DNA of 39,807 nucleotides from Coxiellaceae bacterium (lineage in GTDB: Bacteria; Pseudomonadota; Gammaproteobacteria; Coxiellales; Coxiellaceae), in assembly GCA_029210045.1 (NCBI GenBank), contig JARGNX010000016.1:1-39807 (forward strand), in the 5' to 3' direction. This document shows, one piece after another, positions 17,842 to 27,285 of the stretch; positions within the stretch are counted from its first letter, which is position 1; every line of letters starts with the position of its first letter. A program made the translations under genes and the position numbers. The notes under the pieces were generated by a model. The model was given only the letters and a program-made list of their open reading frames with translations, was not told the origin of the DNA and searched no databases.

Positions 17842-18390
17842 TTAAGTGCAATTAAAGAACTGCTTGCGATAATGACGCAATTCTTCAATCGAATCACGAA
17901 TATCATTTAATGCTTGATGCGTCGACACCTTGTGAAAGGCATCAGCAACACGCGGCGCCCAAAATTGCGCAAGTACTTTGATAGTAGACACATCCAAATT
18001 ACGGTAATGAAAAAAGGCCTCTAATTGCGGCATATATTCATAAAGAAAGCGTCGGTCCTGGCAAATGGAATTACCGCATATCGGTGATTTTCCAGGTTTA
18101 ATGTGCTTTAACAAAAAATCAACAGTGGCTTGAGAGGCTTCCGCTTCAGTAATTTTACTTTTTTGTACGCGCTCAGTCAGGCCAGAGCGACCATGGTGTT
18201 CAACGTTCCATTGGTCCATTTTATCGAGCTCAGACTGCGGTTGAGAAATTGCAAAAACAGGTCCTTCAGCAATCACCTCTAAATCAGGGGTGGTTACAAT
18301 AGTAGCAATCTCAATAATACGATGAGCTTCTGGTCGTAACCCGGTCATTTCTAAGTCAATCCACGCCAGATTGGTTTCATTGTTCGGCAT
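17842..18390 (-). CDS. orn: Oligoribonuclease Orn
   Basis: DEDDh 3'-5' exoribonuclease that degrades dinucleotides, finishing mRNA decay and c-di-GMP (pGpG) turnover; essential in many gammaproteobacteria. The active site is Asp12 and Glu14 in WIDLEMTGL, Asp112 in CQDRRFL, His158 and Asp163 in HQALNDI. With the ATG at 18390 the protein has 182 residues, against 181 in E. coli. A further ATG at 18441 would add 17 non-homologous residues. Confidence 0.96.
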   Translation of the reverse strand: MPNNETNLAWIDLEMTGLRPEAHRIIEIATIVTTPDLEVIAEGPVFAISQPQSELDKMDQWNVEHHGRSGLTERVQKSKITEAEASQATVDFLLKHIKPGKSPICGNSICQDRRFLYEYMPQLEAFFHYRNLDVSTIKVLAQFWAPRVADAFHKVSTHQALNDIRDSIEELRHYRKQFFNCT

Positions 18391-18555
18391 AACACTCTCT
18401 ACACTGTTGAATTTAGCGCGCAGTATATCATGATCATACAATTGCCGGTGTGAGATATATCTTACAATACAAAAGGAGTCCGTACGATACTTATACAGCC
18501 TTAAACTGTGTATTATTTGAACTATTGTAAATGACGGTCGTAGCGGAGAATTAAA

Positions 18556-18726
18556 ATGATTTCAGACTTACCATTCAGTTTAAAACAAGAAGCCCTAAGA
18601 AGATTACATGCCGGAGATTTTAAAGCAGCAAAAGCATTACACGATCAATGGATCGTGAATAAAGCTCCCCACAAATTTGACCCCAACAAATACATCGACA
18701 TCTATTGCCTATTAGGTGATTGTTAA
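18556..18726 (+). CDS. 56-residue orphan protein with its own terminator
   Basis: A short gene with ATG at 18556, GGAG seven bases upstream, and TAA at 18724-18726. The peptide begins [20 protein letters not shown], then [18 protein letters not shown] and an ending rich in Asp, Tyr and Cys. It looks like a compact two-helix protein, without signal or membrane segments. The N-terminal helix-turn ([24 protein letters not shown]) resembles small TPR-like or regulatory peptides, but I cannot name a family. It stands alone between divergent orn and convergent amidohydrolase genes and is followed 31 bp later by the strongest terminator in the window, so it is probably abundantly transcribed. Confidence 0.65.
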   Translation: MISDLPFSLKQEALRRLHAGDFKAAKALHDQWIVNKAPHKFDPNKYIDIYCLLGDC

Positions 18727-18757
18727 CCGAGTACTCACTGTGCCCCAAGTAAACCGG

Positions 18758-18793
18758 AAGTGGTGGTTGTTTTTCTAACAACCACCACTTTTT
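18758..18793 (+). terminator. Very strong intrinsic terminator
   Basis: A perfect 14-bp stem, AAGTGGTGGTTGTT at 18758-18771 and AACAACCACCACTT at 18777-18790, a 5-base loop and a T-run to 18793. It serves the 56-residue gene. The same hairpin also lies just past the end of the convergent amidohydrolase gene, where no T-run follows. Confidence 0.92.
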
Positions 18794-18839
18794 CGTATAA
18801 AGCTTATATTTGATGTATCTTGAACAAAAAAAATCTGCA

Positions 18840-20000
18840 TCACGTGCTTGATAGAATTTGGCAAGCAATTGCCGCACCAATGGGTAGGCAGTCTTCATCG
18901 ATATCAAACTCAGATGAATGCAAACCGTGAGTTATGCCTTTGCTTTTATTTCCACTACCTAACATAAAAAAAGCGCCGGGCTTATGCTGCAAGTAATAAC
19001 AAAAGTCCTCACCAAAACCAACAGGCTCGGCATTTGTATCAATTATCCCTTCATCAACTATTTGAGCGGCGCTACTAGCAATGCGTTCAACACCAACGGC
19101 ATGATTAACTAGCGCATCATAACCTTCAACGTAATCAAGCTTGAAATGATAACCTTGCTTTTCAAAAGGTATAAATGAATCATTTATACAACTTACGATA
19201 AGCTCTCTATCAGCTTTATCATAAGTACGCACGGTGCCAGCAAGCATCGCGTGGTCAGCAATAACATTGTATGTATCACCAGCAATGCATTGGGTAACGC
19301 TTAAAATAGCACTGTGCGCCGGATTTATTTTTCGGCTAATGATGGATTGCCATCCAGTAATCAGTTGAGCGGCGACATATAATGGATCAAGATTCTCATG
19401 TGGACGAGCGGCATGGCCACCTCTTCCGGTGATTTTTAATGAAAAGGTATCAGCGGCTGCCCAATAGCTACCTGAGCGGGTGACAACAGAGCCGCATTCA
19501 TATTCGGGGTTATTATGCAGTCCATATACTTCAGTGACATTTTCTAGGCAACCATTTTCTATCATACCGAGCGCACCACCTGGTGGTAGCTCTTCTGCCG
19601 GTTGAAAGATAAAGCGAACATTGCTGCCTGTCCATTGCTGTTTTATTTTGCTTATGGTTTCTGCTGCGGTCAGAGCAATGGTCATGTGTGAGTCATGACC
19701 ACACATATGAGCAACACCTTTATTTTTTGAAACAAAGTCATGGGTGTTTTTTTCTTGGATAGGCAGAGCATCCATATCGGCACGCCATGCTGTAAATGGC
19801 TTGTCTTTATCAAAGACCAAGTCGGCAACAAAACCGTGTTGCCAGCAGGGTCGCACATCATAACCTAAATCCTGCATTACCTGTTGGCAGTAGCTCGAGG
19901 TGTCTGCTTCTTTTAGGCTCAGCTCTGGGTGTTGATGTAAATGACGCCTATGCTGCTGGCTTTGTTTAAATATTGACTTGGTTTTAGATAAGAAATCCAT
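18840..20000 (-). CDS. M20D-family amidohydrolase
   Basis: Metal-dependent amidohydrolase of the hippurate hydrolase/N-acyl-amino-acid deacylase type, 386 residues. The metal site is Cys100 and His102 in MCGHDSH, with Glu136-Glu137 in FQPAEELPPGG, and a dimerisation-domain motif RGGHAARPHENLDP. These enzymes release an amino acid from its N-acyl or related derivative in the cytoplasm. It is divergent from the hydantoinase/5-oxoprolinase gene, which suggests a shared salvage pathway for modified amino acids; that link is inference. The ribosome site is weak. Confidence 0.88.
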   Translation of the reverse strand: MDFLSKTKSIFKQSQQHRRHLHQHPELSLKEADTSSYCQQVMQDLGYDVRPCWQHGFVADLVFDKDKPFTAWRADMDALPIQEKNTHDFVSKNKGVAHMCGHDSHMTIALTAAETISKIKQQWTGSNVRFIFQPAEELPPGGALGMIENGCLENVTEVYGLHNNPEYECGSVVTRSGSYWAAADTFSLKITGRGGHAARPHENLDPLYVAAQLITGWQSIISRKINPAHSAILSVTQCIAGDTYNVIADHAMLAGTVRTYDKADRELIVSCINDSFIPFEKQGYHFKLDYVEGYDALVNHAVGVERIASSAAQIVDEGIIDTNAEPVGFGEDFCYYLQHKPGAFFMLGSGNKSKGITHGLHSSEFDIDEDCLPIGAAIACQILSST

Positions 20001-20063
20001 ATTGTATCACTCAGTGCGTGTTGATTTTAAATAATGTATTGTATAGGGAGTTGGTGAGAGTTG

Positions 20064-20274
20064 GAACTATGCTTAGAGGATTAGTAGGTGACCAAGCTTC
20101 AGATGCAAAACTTTACACAGGGTGTTAAGAATAGAGAGCATAGAACTATGCTTAGAGGATTAGTAGGTGACCAAGCTTCAGATGCAAAACTTTACACAGG
20201 GTGTTAAGAATAGAGAGCATAGAACTATGCTTAGAGGGTTTGTAAAGTGACCAAGCTTCAGATGCAAAAGAAAT
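20064..20274 (+). repeat. 79-bp tandem repeat copying the hydantoinase start region
   Basis: Copies begin at 20064, 20143 and 20222. The first two are identical over the 79-bp period; the third is partial, diverges around AGAGGGTTTGTAAAGTG, and runs into the coding region. Each copy contains AGAGG, a GTG start and the codons ACCAAGCTTCAGATGCAAAA. The leader therefore presents three consecutive initiation sites, and only the last opens the long reading frame. Unit length and context do not fit CRISPR. Confidence 0.9.
20167..20250 (+). CDS. Possible upstream reading frame coupled to the hydantoinase gene
   Basis: From the GTG in the second repeat copy the frame encodes 27 residues (VTKLQMQNFTQGVK...) and ends in a TGA that overlaps the hydantoinase GTG start (GTGA at 20247-20250). 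Ribosomes starting here would terminate exactly at the real start. The first copy's GTG at 20088 opens a frame of 39 codons ending at 20207. These may be by-products of the duplication rather than selected peptides. Confidence 0.3.
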   Translation: MTKLQMQNFTQGVKNREHRTMLRGFVK

Positions 20275-23200
20275 GGAAATTTTGGATTGATCGAGGGGGT
20301 ACCTTTACTGATGTGATTGGCATTGCGCCGGATGGTGAGCTAAAAACCCACAAATTATTGTCATCCAATAGTCAACATTATGACGATGCCACCATTGAGG
20401 GTATTCGTCAGGTACTGCACCTACGTGAAGATCAGGCCATACCAACAGAACAAATTGATAGTGTTCGTATAGGCACGACTTTAGCAACCAATGCACTATT
20501 GGAGCGTAAAGGTGCTGCTACTGCTTTAGTCACTTCATATGGATTCAAAGATGCGTTAAGCATTGGCTTTCAGCAGCGTCCTGACTTATTTGCTTTGAAG
20601 ATTGAAAAGCCAGAAGCATTGTATGAGCGAGTAATTGAAACTACGCAGCGTCAAGATATAAAGGGACAAACTATACAGGCGCTAGATGAAGAGCGTTTGC
20701 GCGAGCAATTATTGGTTGCCAAGCAAAAAGGCATTACATCGATAGCGATTGTATTTATGCATGCTTTTCGATATTCAGCTGATGAACGACACGCTAAAAC
20801 AATAGCGATAGCAGTTGGATTTGATGAGGTAATCTGTTCACATGAAATAGCTAGCGTTATGGGTTTTATAATGCGTGGCAATACAAGTATTGTGGATGCC
20901 TATTTAACCCCTGTGTTTGCTGGTTATTTAAACCACTTGCAACAACAATTGTCTGGTGTAAAGGTTTTAATGATGCAGTCAAACGGCGGCTTGATGTCAA
21001 CAGCGCTATACCGTGCCAAAGACAGTTTATTATCTGGTCCAGCTGGTGGTGTTATTGCCGGCGCTAAAATGTCAGAACAAATAATGTGTTCAAAATTGAT
21101 CACGTTTGATATGGGCGGCACATCAACGGATATTGCTTATTATGAAGGTAGCTTAAGTCGAAGTTATGAATCCGTAATAGCAGGAATTCCACTGCAACTT
21201 CCGATGCTCGATATCGAAACCATTGCAGCTGGAGGCGGTTCAATTATTAGTTTTCATCAAGGTCGCTTTTGTGTTGGTCCTGAGTCTGCTGGTGCGAATC
21301 CAGGTCCAGCGTGTTATGGCAAAGGCGGCCCTTTAACAATTACTGACTGCCATGTGATGTTAGGGCACATCAATGCTGATTATTTTCCGCAGTGTTTTGG
21401 TAAGGATGGTGAACAGAAAATTGATAAGGCAACCGTTGTAAAAGCATTCAATCAATTAACGAATGAAATCAATCAATCTACTAATAAAGAATATACAGCA
21501 TATGAGGTTGCGCAAGGTTTTATTCGAGTTGCAGTAACACAAATGTCGGGAGCGATAAAGAAAATCACACTGCAAAAAGGTTATGACTTAACTGATGCAG
21601 TATTATGCAGTTTTGGTGGTGCGGCTGCACAGCATGCGTGCGCAGTGGCTGATGAGCTGGGCTTGACGCGGGTAGTTATCAGCCCCTATGCGAGTCTGTT
21701 TTCTGCTCTCGGAATTGGTCAGGCAGATATTCGTCGTATTAGGCAGCAAACCATTGAGCGTCCGATTCATGAAGCATTTCCTAAGCTTGAAACGATGTAT
21801 GATCAGATGATTCAAGGTTTTGATGACATTGATATTGATAGCGACAAAACAGATTACCTTTGCCGTATGCACTTAAAATATCAGGGTACGGATGTTTCAA
21901 TTAATGTGCCTTATCAGCATGATTATGAAAATCTATTTAATCAACGTCATTTAACGTTGTATGGTTTTACGATGCCAGAACGGAAGATTATCTGTCAGGA
22001 TATTAGCGTTGAACAAGTGTTACGTTCGGATGAGTTATTTAAGCCGGCTTTATCAAAAAGATCCCAAAAGATAAAATCGTCACCTGACGTGGTTAACCGA
22101 TATCAATTAGCTAAAGATAAAACCATATCTGGTCCTGTTACGATCGCAGAAAAACATACGGTCACTGTATTGCCAGTGGCGTGGAGTGCCGGAGTTGATG
22201 ATCATGAAAATCTTTGGTTATCGCGTGATAAGCCATTGCAACCAGCATCTGTAGATACTCAACAATCAGACCCCATTTTATTGGAGGTGTTTAATTATTT
22301 ATTTATGTCAATAGCTGAAGAAATGGGTGAGGCATTAGCTAATACGGCTTATTCTGTGAATATAAAAGAGCGCCGTGATTTTTCATGTGCGGTTTTTGAT
22401 GCGACTGGAGGCTTGGTGGCAAATGCACCGCATATGCCGGTGCATCTGGGCTCGATGAGTGTGAGCGTAAAAGCGATTAGCCAGCATTTTGATAGTAAAA
22501 TGCAGCCGGGTGATGTGTATATGCTTAACGATCCCTATGCTGGTGGGACACATTTACCTGATGTTACTGTTGTGACGCCGGTTTTCTTAGAGCAGAAAAA
22601 ACCTGTTTTTTATGTTGCATCACGCGGCCACCATGCGGATATCGGTGGATGTCAGCCAGGTTCAATGCCTGCACACTCAGAAAATATTGAACAAGAGGGT
22701 ATCTTATTTACTTATGCGCACATTGTTAAGCAGGGCGCATTTGACAGTGGATACGTAGAATCCTGTTTACTACAGGAGCCTTACCCTGCGCGCAACATCA
22801 AACAAAATATCGCCGACTTAAAAGCACAGATTGCTGCTAATCAGCGTGGCATTAATCAAATTGTCAAAATGGTCGAGCAATATAGCTTACCTGTAGTTAA
22901 TGCCTATATGCGATTTGTACAGACAAATGCGGAACTGGCGGTGAGAGAGGTCATTGCTTGTTTAACTGACGGTGAGTTTGTTCAACGCATGGATTGTGGT
23001 GCTGAGATTCATGTGGCCATTCGAGTTGACCAAAATAATCGTGAATGTGAGATTGATTTTACGGGTACGCATGGTGCAGAAAACACCAACTTCAATGCTC
23101 CTAAAGCGGTTACCACAGCAGCTGTGTTATATGTTTTTCGATGCTTAGTGCAACGAGATATTCCGTTGAATGGGGGCTGCCTTATACCCATCAAAATAAT

Positions 23201-23792
23201 TATACCTAAAGGTTCGTTATTAGATCCTGTATCGCCCAGAGCGGTAGTAGCTGGCAATGTGGAAACCTCACAAAATATTGTTGAGGCTTTATTTTCAGCT
23301 ATGGGAATAGTGGCGCAGTCTCAGGCTACGATGAATAACCTGACATTCGGAAATTCAGAATATCAATATTATGAAACCATTGCTGGCGGAAGTGGTGCGG
23401 GGGATGGATTTAATGGCGCTGATGCTGTGCAGGTTCATATGACTAACACGCGTTTGACTGACCCCGAAGTTCTTGAGTTCCGTTTTCCTGTTCGTGTTAA
23501 TCGTTTTGAGTTACGTCAAGGTAGTGGTGGAGAGGGCAAGTACAAGGGTGGTGAAGGTCTTATTCGTGAAATATATTTTAATGAAGCAATGACGGTTAAT
23601 TTGCTATCAGAGCATCGTCAATTTCCGCCGTTAGGGATGGGTCAAGGGGCTGATGGTGCATGTGGTGAAAACACCCTGATTAGGTCTAATAATAAAAAAC
23701 AAAAATTAGCAGCCAGTGTGTTATGTGAGGTTGATTGTGGTGATATTTTGCAAATAAAAACGCCTGGCGGTGGTGGCTATAATAAGCCTTAA
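20247..23792 (+). CDS. Hydantoinase A/B fusion (5-oxoprolinase-like)
   Basis: 1181 residues. The HyuA part (about 10-650) begins with the ATPase-type [13 protein letters not shown] and contains [12 protein letters not shown] and GGGSI; the HyuB part (from about 672) begins [18 protein letters not shown] and carries [20 protein letters not shown] and a glycine-rich end. The single-chain HyuA-HyuB order is that of ATP-dependent 5-oxoprolinase, which opens 5-oxoproline to glutamate; N-methylhydantoinases share the architecture, so the exact substrate is open. The GTG start has AGAGGG upstream; an in-frame ATG at 20262 has none. The leader contains tandem repeats. Its stop overlaps that of the convergent LysR gene. 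Confidence 0.9.
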   Translation: MTKLQMQKKWKFWIDRGGTFTDVIGIAPDGELKTHKLLSSNSQHYDDATIEGIRQVLHLREDQAIPTEQIDSVRIGTTLATNALLERKGAATALVTSYGFKDALSIGFQQRPDLFALKIEKPEALYERVIETTQRQDIKGQTIQALDEERLREQLLVAKQKGITSIAIVFMHAFRYSADERHAKTIAIAVGFDEVICSHEIASVMGFIMRGNTSIVDAYLTPVFAGYLNHLQQQLSGVKVLMMQSNGGLMSTALYRAKDSLLSGPAGGVIAGAKMSEQIMCSKLITFDMGGTSTDIAYYEGSLSRSYESVIAGIPLQLPMLDIETIAAGGGSIISFHQGRFCVGPESAGANPGPACYGKGGPLTITDCHVMLGHINADYFPQCFGKDGEQKIDKATVVKAFNQLTNEINQSTNKEYTAYEVAQGFIRVAVTQMSGAIKKITLQKGYDLTDAVLCSFGGAAAQHACAVADELGLTRVVISPYASLFSALGIGQADIRRIRQQTIERPIHEAFPKLETMYDQMIQGFDDIDIDSDKTDYLCRMHLKYQGTDVSINVPYQHDYENLFNQRHLTLYGFTMPERKIICQDISVEQVLRSDELFKPALSKRSQKIKSSPDVVNRYQLAKDKTISGPVTIAEKHTVTVLPVAWSAGVDDHENLWLSRDKPLQPASVDTQQSDPILLEVFNYLFMSIAEEMGEALANTAYSVNIKERRDFSCAVFDATGGLVANAPHMPVHLGSMSVSVKAISQHFDSKMQPGDVYMLNDPYAGGTHLPDVTVVTPVFLEQKKPVFYVASRGHHADIGGCQPGSMPAHSENIEQEGILFTYAHIVKQGAFDSGYVESCLLQEPYPARNIKQNIADLKAQIAANQRGINQIVKMVEQYSLPVVNAYMRFVQTNAELAVREVIACLTDGEFVQRMDCGAEIHVAIRVDQNNRECEIDFTGTHGAENTNFNAPKAVTTAAVLYVFRCLVQRDIPLNGGCLIPIKIIIPKGSLLDPVSPRAVVAGNVETSQNIVEALFSAMGIVAQSQATMNNLTFGNSEYQYYETIAGGSGAGDGFNGADAVQVHMTNTRLTDPEVLEFRFPVRVNRFELRQGSGGEGKYKGGEGLIREIYFNEAMTVNLLSEHRQFPPLGMGQGADGACGENTLIRSNNKKQKLAASVLCEVDCGDILQIKTPGGGGYNKP

Positions 23793-24739
23793 ACACCTTT
23801 TTTATCAGAACCCTCTTTAGGTAGCTTATTTGCTTCTTCAGAGATTAGGTGTCGTAACCACACTTGCATTGGGTCGTTGTGTGAAATGGGGTGCCAGCAA
23901 ATGCTGGTTTTAAACGCACTGCTATTCATTGGGATTGGTGTTGGGAAGAGTGTTAAGTTGTATATGTCGGCACAATCAACCAGTATTCGCTTAGCTGTCG
24001 TAACAACATAATCAGTTTTTTGTGCTATGCGCATAGCGGAGGTAATATGAGATACCGTCACCATTACGCTGGTACTGTAATGGTTTTGCTTAAGCCATAG
24101 CGACATTAAATTTAGTTTATGGTTGTTTTTGAAGTTAATGCCAACATGTTTCATTTGTAAAAATTCATCAATTGTTTTAGGTGGACTTTTTAAGATAGCA
24201 TTACCTTTACCGGCTGCTGACATCAATGTGTCGGTAAATATGACCTCTTTTTTTAGATGCTTTGGGGCGTACGGAAAATGACCGATGCCCAATTGTATTC
24301 CTTGCTGGGTAAATACACTTTCATCCGTGATATCATTTAAATGCTCTACAAATAAACGCAGTTTAGGTGCCTTTTTTTCTAAAGCGATAACAATGTTGGG
24401 TAATAATACCTGGGCCACATAATCGGACATGCCAATGACCACTTCGGTATCAATTGTTTTAGGGTCAAAATGAGTAGAGTGTGAGAACAACTCATCAAGA
24501 TCGTGTAGTATTCGTTGTGTCGGAGCAATTAAACATTGCGCTGTTTTTGTGAGCTCCATTTTTCCGTTTTGACCGCGAATTAATAAATCATCATCGTATA
24601 TTTCTCTTAGGCGTTGCAATACACGGCTCATGGCTGGCTGACTTAAGCCCACACTCTCGCCTGCTTTTGTCACATGCTTAGTCGTTAAGAGGGCGTATAG
24701 CGCATTTAATAACTTATAATCTTGTTTTGTATAATTCAT
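23789..24739 (-). CDS. LysR-family transcriptional regulator
   Basis: 316 residues. The N-terminal helix-turn-helix (LLTTKHVTKAGESVGLSQPAMSRVLQRLRE) is typical of LysR proteins, as is the DDDLLIRG turn. A periplasmic-binding-like effector domain follows from about 90. The closest flavour is the NodD/LeuO/SyrM-like branch rather than the CysB type. It converges on the hydantoinase/oxoprolinase gene with overlapping stops, so it is the likely but unproven regulator of that module; LysR regulators more often act on divergent neighbours. Confidence 0.9.
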   Translation of the reverse strand: MNYTKQDYKLLNALYALLTTKHVTKAGESVGLSQPAMSRVLQRLREIYDDDLLIRGQNGKMELTKTAQCLIAPTQRILHDLDELFSHSTHFDPKTIDTEVVIGMSDYVAQVLLPNIVIALEKKAPKLRLFVEHLNDITDESVFTQQGIQLGIGHFPYAPKHLKKEVIFTDTLMSAAGKGNAILKSPPKTIDEFLQMKHVGINFKNNHKLNLMSLWLKQNHYSTSVMVTVSHITSAMRIAQKTDYVVTTAKRILVDCADIYNLTLFPTPIPMNSSAFKTSICWHPISHNDPMQVWLRHLISEEANKLPKEGSDKKGV

Positions 24740-25011
24740 TTTTTAAGTATATACAAGGTTTCAGCATTATGAGAGGTGATATCTTTTCATATTCAGTAAT
24801 ATTTGGATTAAACCGACATGGATTCAGTGTGTTATTACCATCAATTTTATCAATATTAGTATGCAAAATTTGCATGTATCACATAAAAACATTGCATTGG
24901 CTTTCTAAATTCAGTCGAGTTACCATGAACCATATCGAAATTACATTGCTTTTATATAAATAAAACTGATGTGATGGTTGTTGTAACGTTGAGTGTTGTG
25001 AGGATACTGTA

Positions 25012-25464
25012 ATGAACATTTTAATTATTCGCCGAGATAAACTACGAATTCATCAAGACTATTTATATGTAAAGCTGTACGCAAAAAAGCATGGTGTGGA
25101 TGCTAAAATTAAAACCTTTAATGAATCACCTAATCCATCATTGATTGTTAATCACTTAAGACATCATGGTGCTGATTATGACATCATATTATTGGATGGC
25201 GACTTAGGTTGCGGCTGTGATCAAGCATTTAATTCAGATTTTCAAAAGTTTTTTACTGAAACTGAATCTGCTTTTATAAGATCAAAGATTATAATACGCT
25301 CAAGCTCACCTTATTGTATCGATTGCGCTAAGAAGTTACACCTGTATGCAATCCCTGATCAAGAGTCATGGCAGTTGGGTGAGTATGTATACGAAAAATC
25401 AATGCCAACAGCATTGCAGTATGTGGATCGTACGAATTTTGGCTTAATGTATAGCCATATATAA
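25012..25464 (+). CDS. 150-residue orphan protein, receiver-like start
   Basis: Not recognised. The first 65 residues look like an alpha/beta fold (MNILIIRRDK strand, helix, then YDIILLDGDLGCG), recalling a response-regulator receiver with an Asp-rich strand end, but the remaining signature residues are not evident. Four cysteines occur in two pairs, GCGCD and YCIDC, and may bind metal or form a disulfide. GAGGA eight bases before the ATG and a terminator 37 bp after the stop support a real single-gene unit. Confidence 0.65.
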   Translation: MNILIIRRDKLRIHQDYLYVKLYAKKHGVDAKIKTFNESPNPSLIVNHLRHHGADYDIILLDGDLGCGCDQAFNSDFQKFFTETESAFIRSKIIIRSSSPYCIDCAKKLHLYAIPDQESWQLGEYVYEKSMPTALQYVDRTNFGLMYSHI

Positions 25465-25500
25465 AAAAGAATCAACCTCTAAAAAACCTTTACTCACTAT

Positions 25501-25531
25501 AAGCGCCTCGAATTCTCGGGGCGTTTCTTTT
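25501..25531 (+). terminator. Intrinsic terminator
   Basis: AAGCGCCTCGA at 25501-25511 pairs with TCGGGGCGTTT at 25516-25526 (11 pairs, two of them G-T), with a 4-base loop followed by CTTTT. It ends the transcript of the 150-residue orphan gene. Confidence 0.85.
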
Positions 25532-25582
25532 ACGCCCTATCTATATGTTAAGATAACTCCTACTATTTATGCGGAGATGGCC

Positions 25583-26065
25583 ATGAAGGTAAACATTAAC
25601 GATATTGAGCATCAAAGCCAGCAGCATGGCGATTTTAGCTGTCAACGGCAGTCATTAACCCAGGCAGCCGGTGGTAAAGCCTTGGGCGCAAGTGTATTCA
25701 CGCTTCAGCCGGGTAAAAAAGCTTTTCCTTATCACTATCACTACGCCAATGAAGAGGCAATCTTAGTGCTAGAAGGTGAAGGCACGCTTCGTTGTAACGA
25801 TGAAATGATTCCAGTGGCTAAGGACGATTATATTGCTTTACCAGCCGGTGGAGATCATGCGCATCAAATGATCAACACGTCAGATGCTGAGCTCAAGTAC
25901 TTATGCTTTTCAACGATGATAGATACTGAAGTATGCGTCTATCCTGATTCAGATAAAATATGTGCAATTGCAGGCAGCGCACCCGGTGGTACTAAATCTC
26001 AGCGAAAATTAATGCAGTGTTTTAAGCAGTCAGATAATGTTGATTATTTTTATGATGAGTCTTGA
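25583..26065 (+). CDS. Cupin-domain protein
   Basis: 160 residues with a single cupin barrel. Motif 1 is visible as HYHYANEEAILVLEGEGTLR, with the His-x-His and Glu metal ligands, and motif 2 as GGDHAHQMINTSD, with the last metal His. Stand-alone cupins of this type include isomerases and sugar- or small-molecule-binding proteins; the substrate is not predictable. GGAG sits six bases before the ATG at 25583, whereas the ATG at 25577 has no spacing. Its last 16 bases overlap the convergent DUF2007-like gene. Confidence 0.8.
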   Translation: MKVNINDIEHQSQQHGDFSCQRQSLTQAAGGKALGASVFTLQPGKKAFPYHYHYANEEAILVLEGEGTLRCNDEMIPVAKDDYIALPAGGDHAHQMINTSDAELKYLCFSTMIDTEVCVYPDSDKICAIAGSAPGGTKSQRKLMQCFKQSDNVDYFYDES

Positions 26066-26364
26066 CTTGTTTGGCAGTTCCAACAAATATTGAAATTACT
26101 ATCGACTTTTTCATGACACTTAGGGCATAACCAATAGCCCGTTGGTTCACTTTGTTGTGGAGGAATTGCTGCAATAATCTCATTGGCTTTTGCTTCATCT
26201 TCATCATGCATGATCCAGATTTCAGGCCAAGCGACGATTGGGGTTATTTCACCAGCGGCGGGTGGGTATTCATTTTTGATAAGACAAGCAACGCCGCTGG
26301 ATTCTAATGTATCCTTAAGCAAATTCAAGGCGACCCGATTATCGGTTTGGTAGATTTTTTTCAT
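26050..26364 (-). CDS. DUF2007-like protein with zinc ribbon
   Basis: 104 residues. The N-terminal part (MKKIYQTDNRVALNLLKDTLESSGVACLIKNEY) matches DUF2007, a small fold described as a putative signal-transducing domain. It is followed by a C-terminal zinc-ribbon-like motif with CPKC and CWNC pairs. Similar fusions are widespread in gammaproteobacteria with no known function. The 3' end overlaps the cupin gene on the other strand. Confidence 0.75.
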   Translation of the reverse strand: MKKIYQTDNRVALNLLKDTLESSGVACLIKNEYPPAAGEITPIVAWPEIWIMHDEDEAKANEIIAAIPPQQSEPTGYWLCPKCHEKVDSNFNICWNCQTSQDSS

Positions 26365-26399
26365 ATGTTCACATTACCATATTGTGTTATTTGGTGATA

Positions 26400-26424
26400 C
26401 CCTTAAAAAAAGACTGTTTAAGGG
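26400..26424 (+). promoter_or_regulatory. Hairpin covering the ribosome site of the SMR gene
   Basis: CCCTTAAA at 26400-26407 pairs perfectly with TTTAAGGG at 26417-26424 across a 9-base loop. The 3' arm contains the only Shine-Dalgarno sequence (AAGGG), nine bases ahead of the ATG. When folded, it would hide the ribosome site. The loop does not carry the ACGR motif of guanidine-II riboswitches. Confidence 0.5.
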
Positions 26425-26433
26425 ATTAAAAAA

Positions 26434-26754
26434 ATGACATGGCTTGCTTTATTTGTCGCTGGTTTATTCGAAACTGGTTGGGCGGTGGGTTTAAAATATA
26501 CTGAAGGTTGGACCCGTTTGTGGCCAAGTATATATACCTTAATCGCTATGGCGATTAGTTTCTTTTTATTATCCTACGCACTTAAGACCTTACCGATTGG
26601 TACTGCATATGCCATTTGGACCGGTATCGGCGCGGTAGGGGCGGTTTTATTTGGAATATTTTTTTTACACGAACCAGCGGGTGCTTTACGTATCTTTTGT
26701 ATCGCCGTCATTATCGCTGGCATGATTGGGTTGAAATTAACTAGCGGTCATTAA
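26434..26754 (+). CDS. Small multidrug resistance family exporter (SugE/Gdx-like)
   Basis: 106 residues with four membrane helices. Active-site Glu13 is in [14 protein letters not shown] and the family signature is [19 protein letters not shown]. The first-helix pattern WxVGLKYTxG is closer to SugE/Gdx guanidinium exporters than to EmrE, so a proton-coupled guanidinium or small-cation antiporter working as a dimer is most likely. The gene stands alone. A hairpin covering its ribosome site implies translational control or thermosensing. Confidence 0.88.
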   Translation: MTWLALFVAGLFETGWAVGLKYTEGWTRLWPSIYTLIAMAISFFLLSYALKTLPIGTAYAIWTGIGAVGAVLFGIFFLHEPAGALRIFCIAVIIAGMIGLKLTSGH

Positions 26755-26890
26755 GCCTATATGAGAGCTTCAACTATTTTCTATATTTAACTGAAATACA
26801 AAGCATTCCTATTTGAATTTGACAACTTATGTCGTGTGCGGCAACATGGCGATGCCTCAAGTTGGGTGGGGGAGATTATGGGAGTAATAA

Positions 26891-27223
26891 ATGAGAAAAT
26901 TAGTTATAGCTGTATTAACCACAAGTCTATTTATGTGTTCTTTTGCGCAAGCTAGTGTTGTTTGTAGTTCAACACAGCAGGTTAATAAGCCATTTTCAAT
27001 TGATTTAAAACAGTGTTTTAAAAAGTTTGTGTTTCCTTTTAATGATTGGTCATACTTTATATTCCCTGGTGACTTTGTACCGCCGCAGCATATTGCAATT
27101 AACGGTGATTTTTTAGTCGGAAGTGTTAACAGCGTTAAAGATATTAAGGTGCAAATACTCAAACGTAATTATACGTTGGCACTGCAAGGTGAGGTGGATA
27201 TTCATGTTGTTGACAGAGCTTAA
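26891..27223 (+). CDS. Small secreted orphan protein
   Basis: 110 residues beginning with a clear signal peptide, MRKLVIAVLTTSLFMCSFAQA, probably cut after AQA. The mature part is beta-rich, with two cysteines (VVCSS, KQCFKK) that may form a disulfide, and aromatic residues (FPFNDWSYFIFPG). No family recognised. GGGAG lies eight bases upstream of the ATG. A perfect -35 (TTGACA at 26819-26824) occurs upstream but with a poor -10. The tandem-repeat membrane protein gene starts 62 bp downstream and may be cotranscribed. Confidence 0.65.
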   Translation: MRKLVIAVLTTSLFMCSFAQASVVCSSTQQVNKPFSIDLKQCFKKFVFPFNDWSYFIFPGDFVPPQHIAINGDFLVGSVNSVKDIKVQILKRNYTLALQGEVDIHVVDRA

Positions 27224-27285
27224 CGCCTTACTTAGTATGTTGCTGCTAGTGTGGTTATGTAATCAATAATTGAAGAGGAACGTTT

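Noticed and set aside
20064..20274. CRISPR array
   Set aside because: The copies are head-to-tail with no unique spacers, and the unit includes a gene start; it is a plain tandem duplication.
24727..24963. 78-codon plus-strand frame overlapping the LysR start
   Set aside because: No ribosome site; it begins within the LysR coding region and is AT-driven, with a random-looking hydrophobic composition. Treated as intergenic DNA.
26400..26424. Guanidine riboswitch
   Set aside because: The hairpin loop lacks the ACGR motif, there is only one stem, and neither the guanidine-I nor the guanidine-III architecture is visible.
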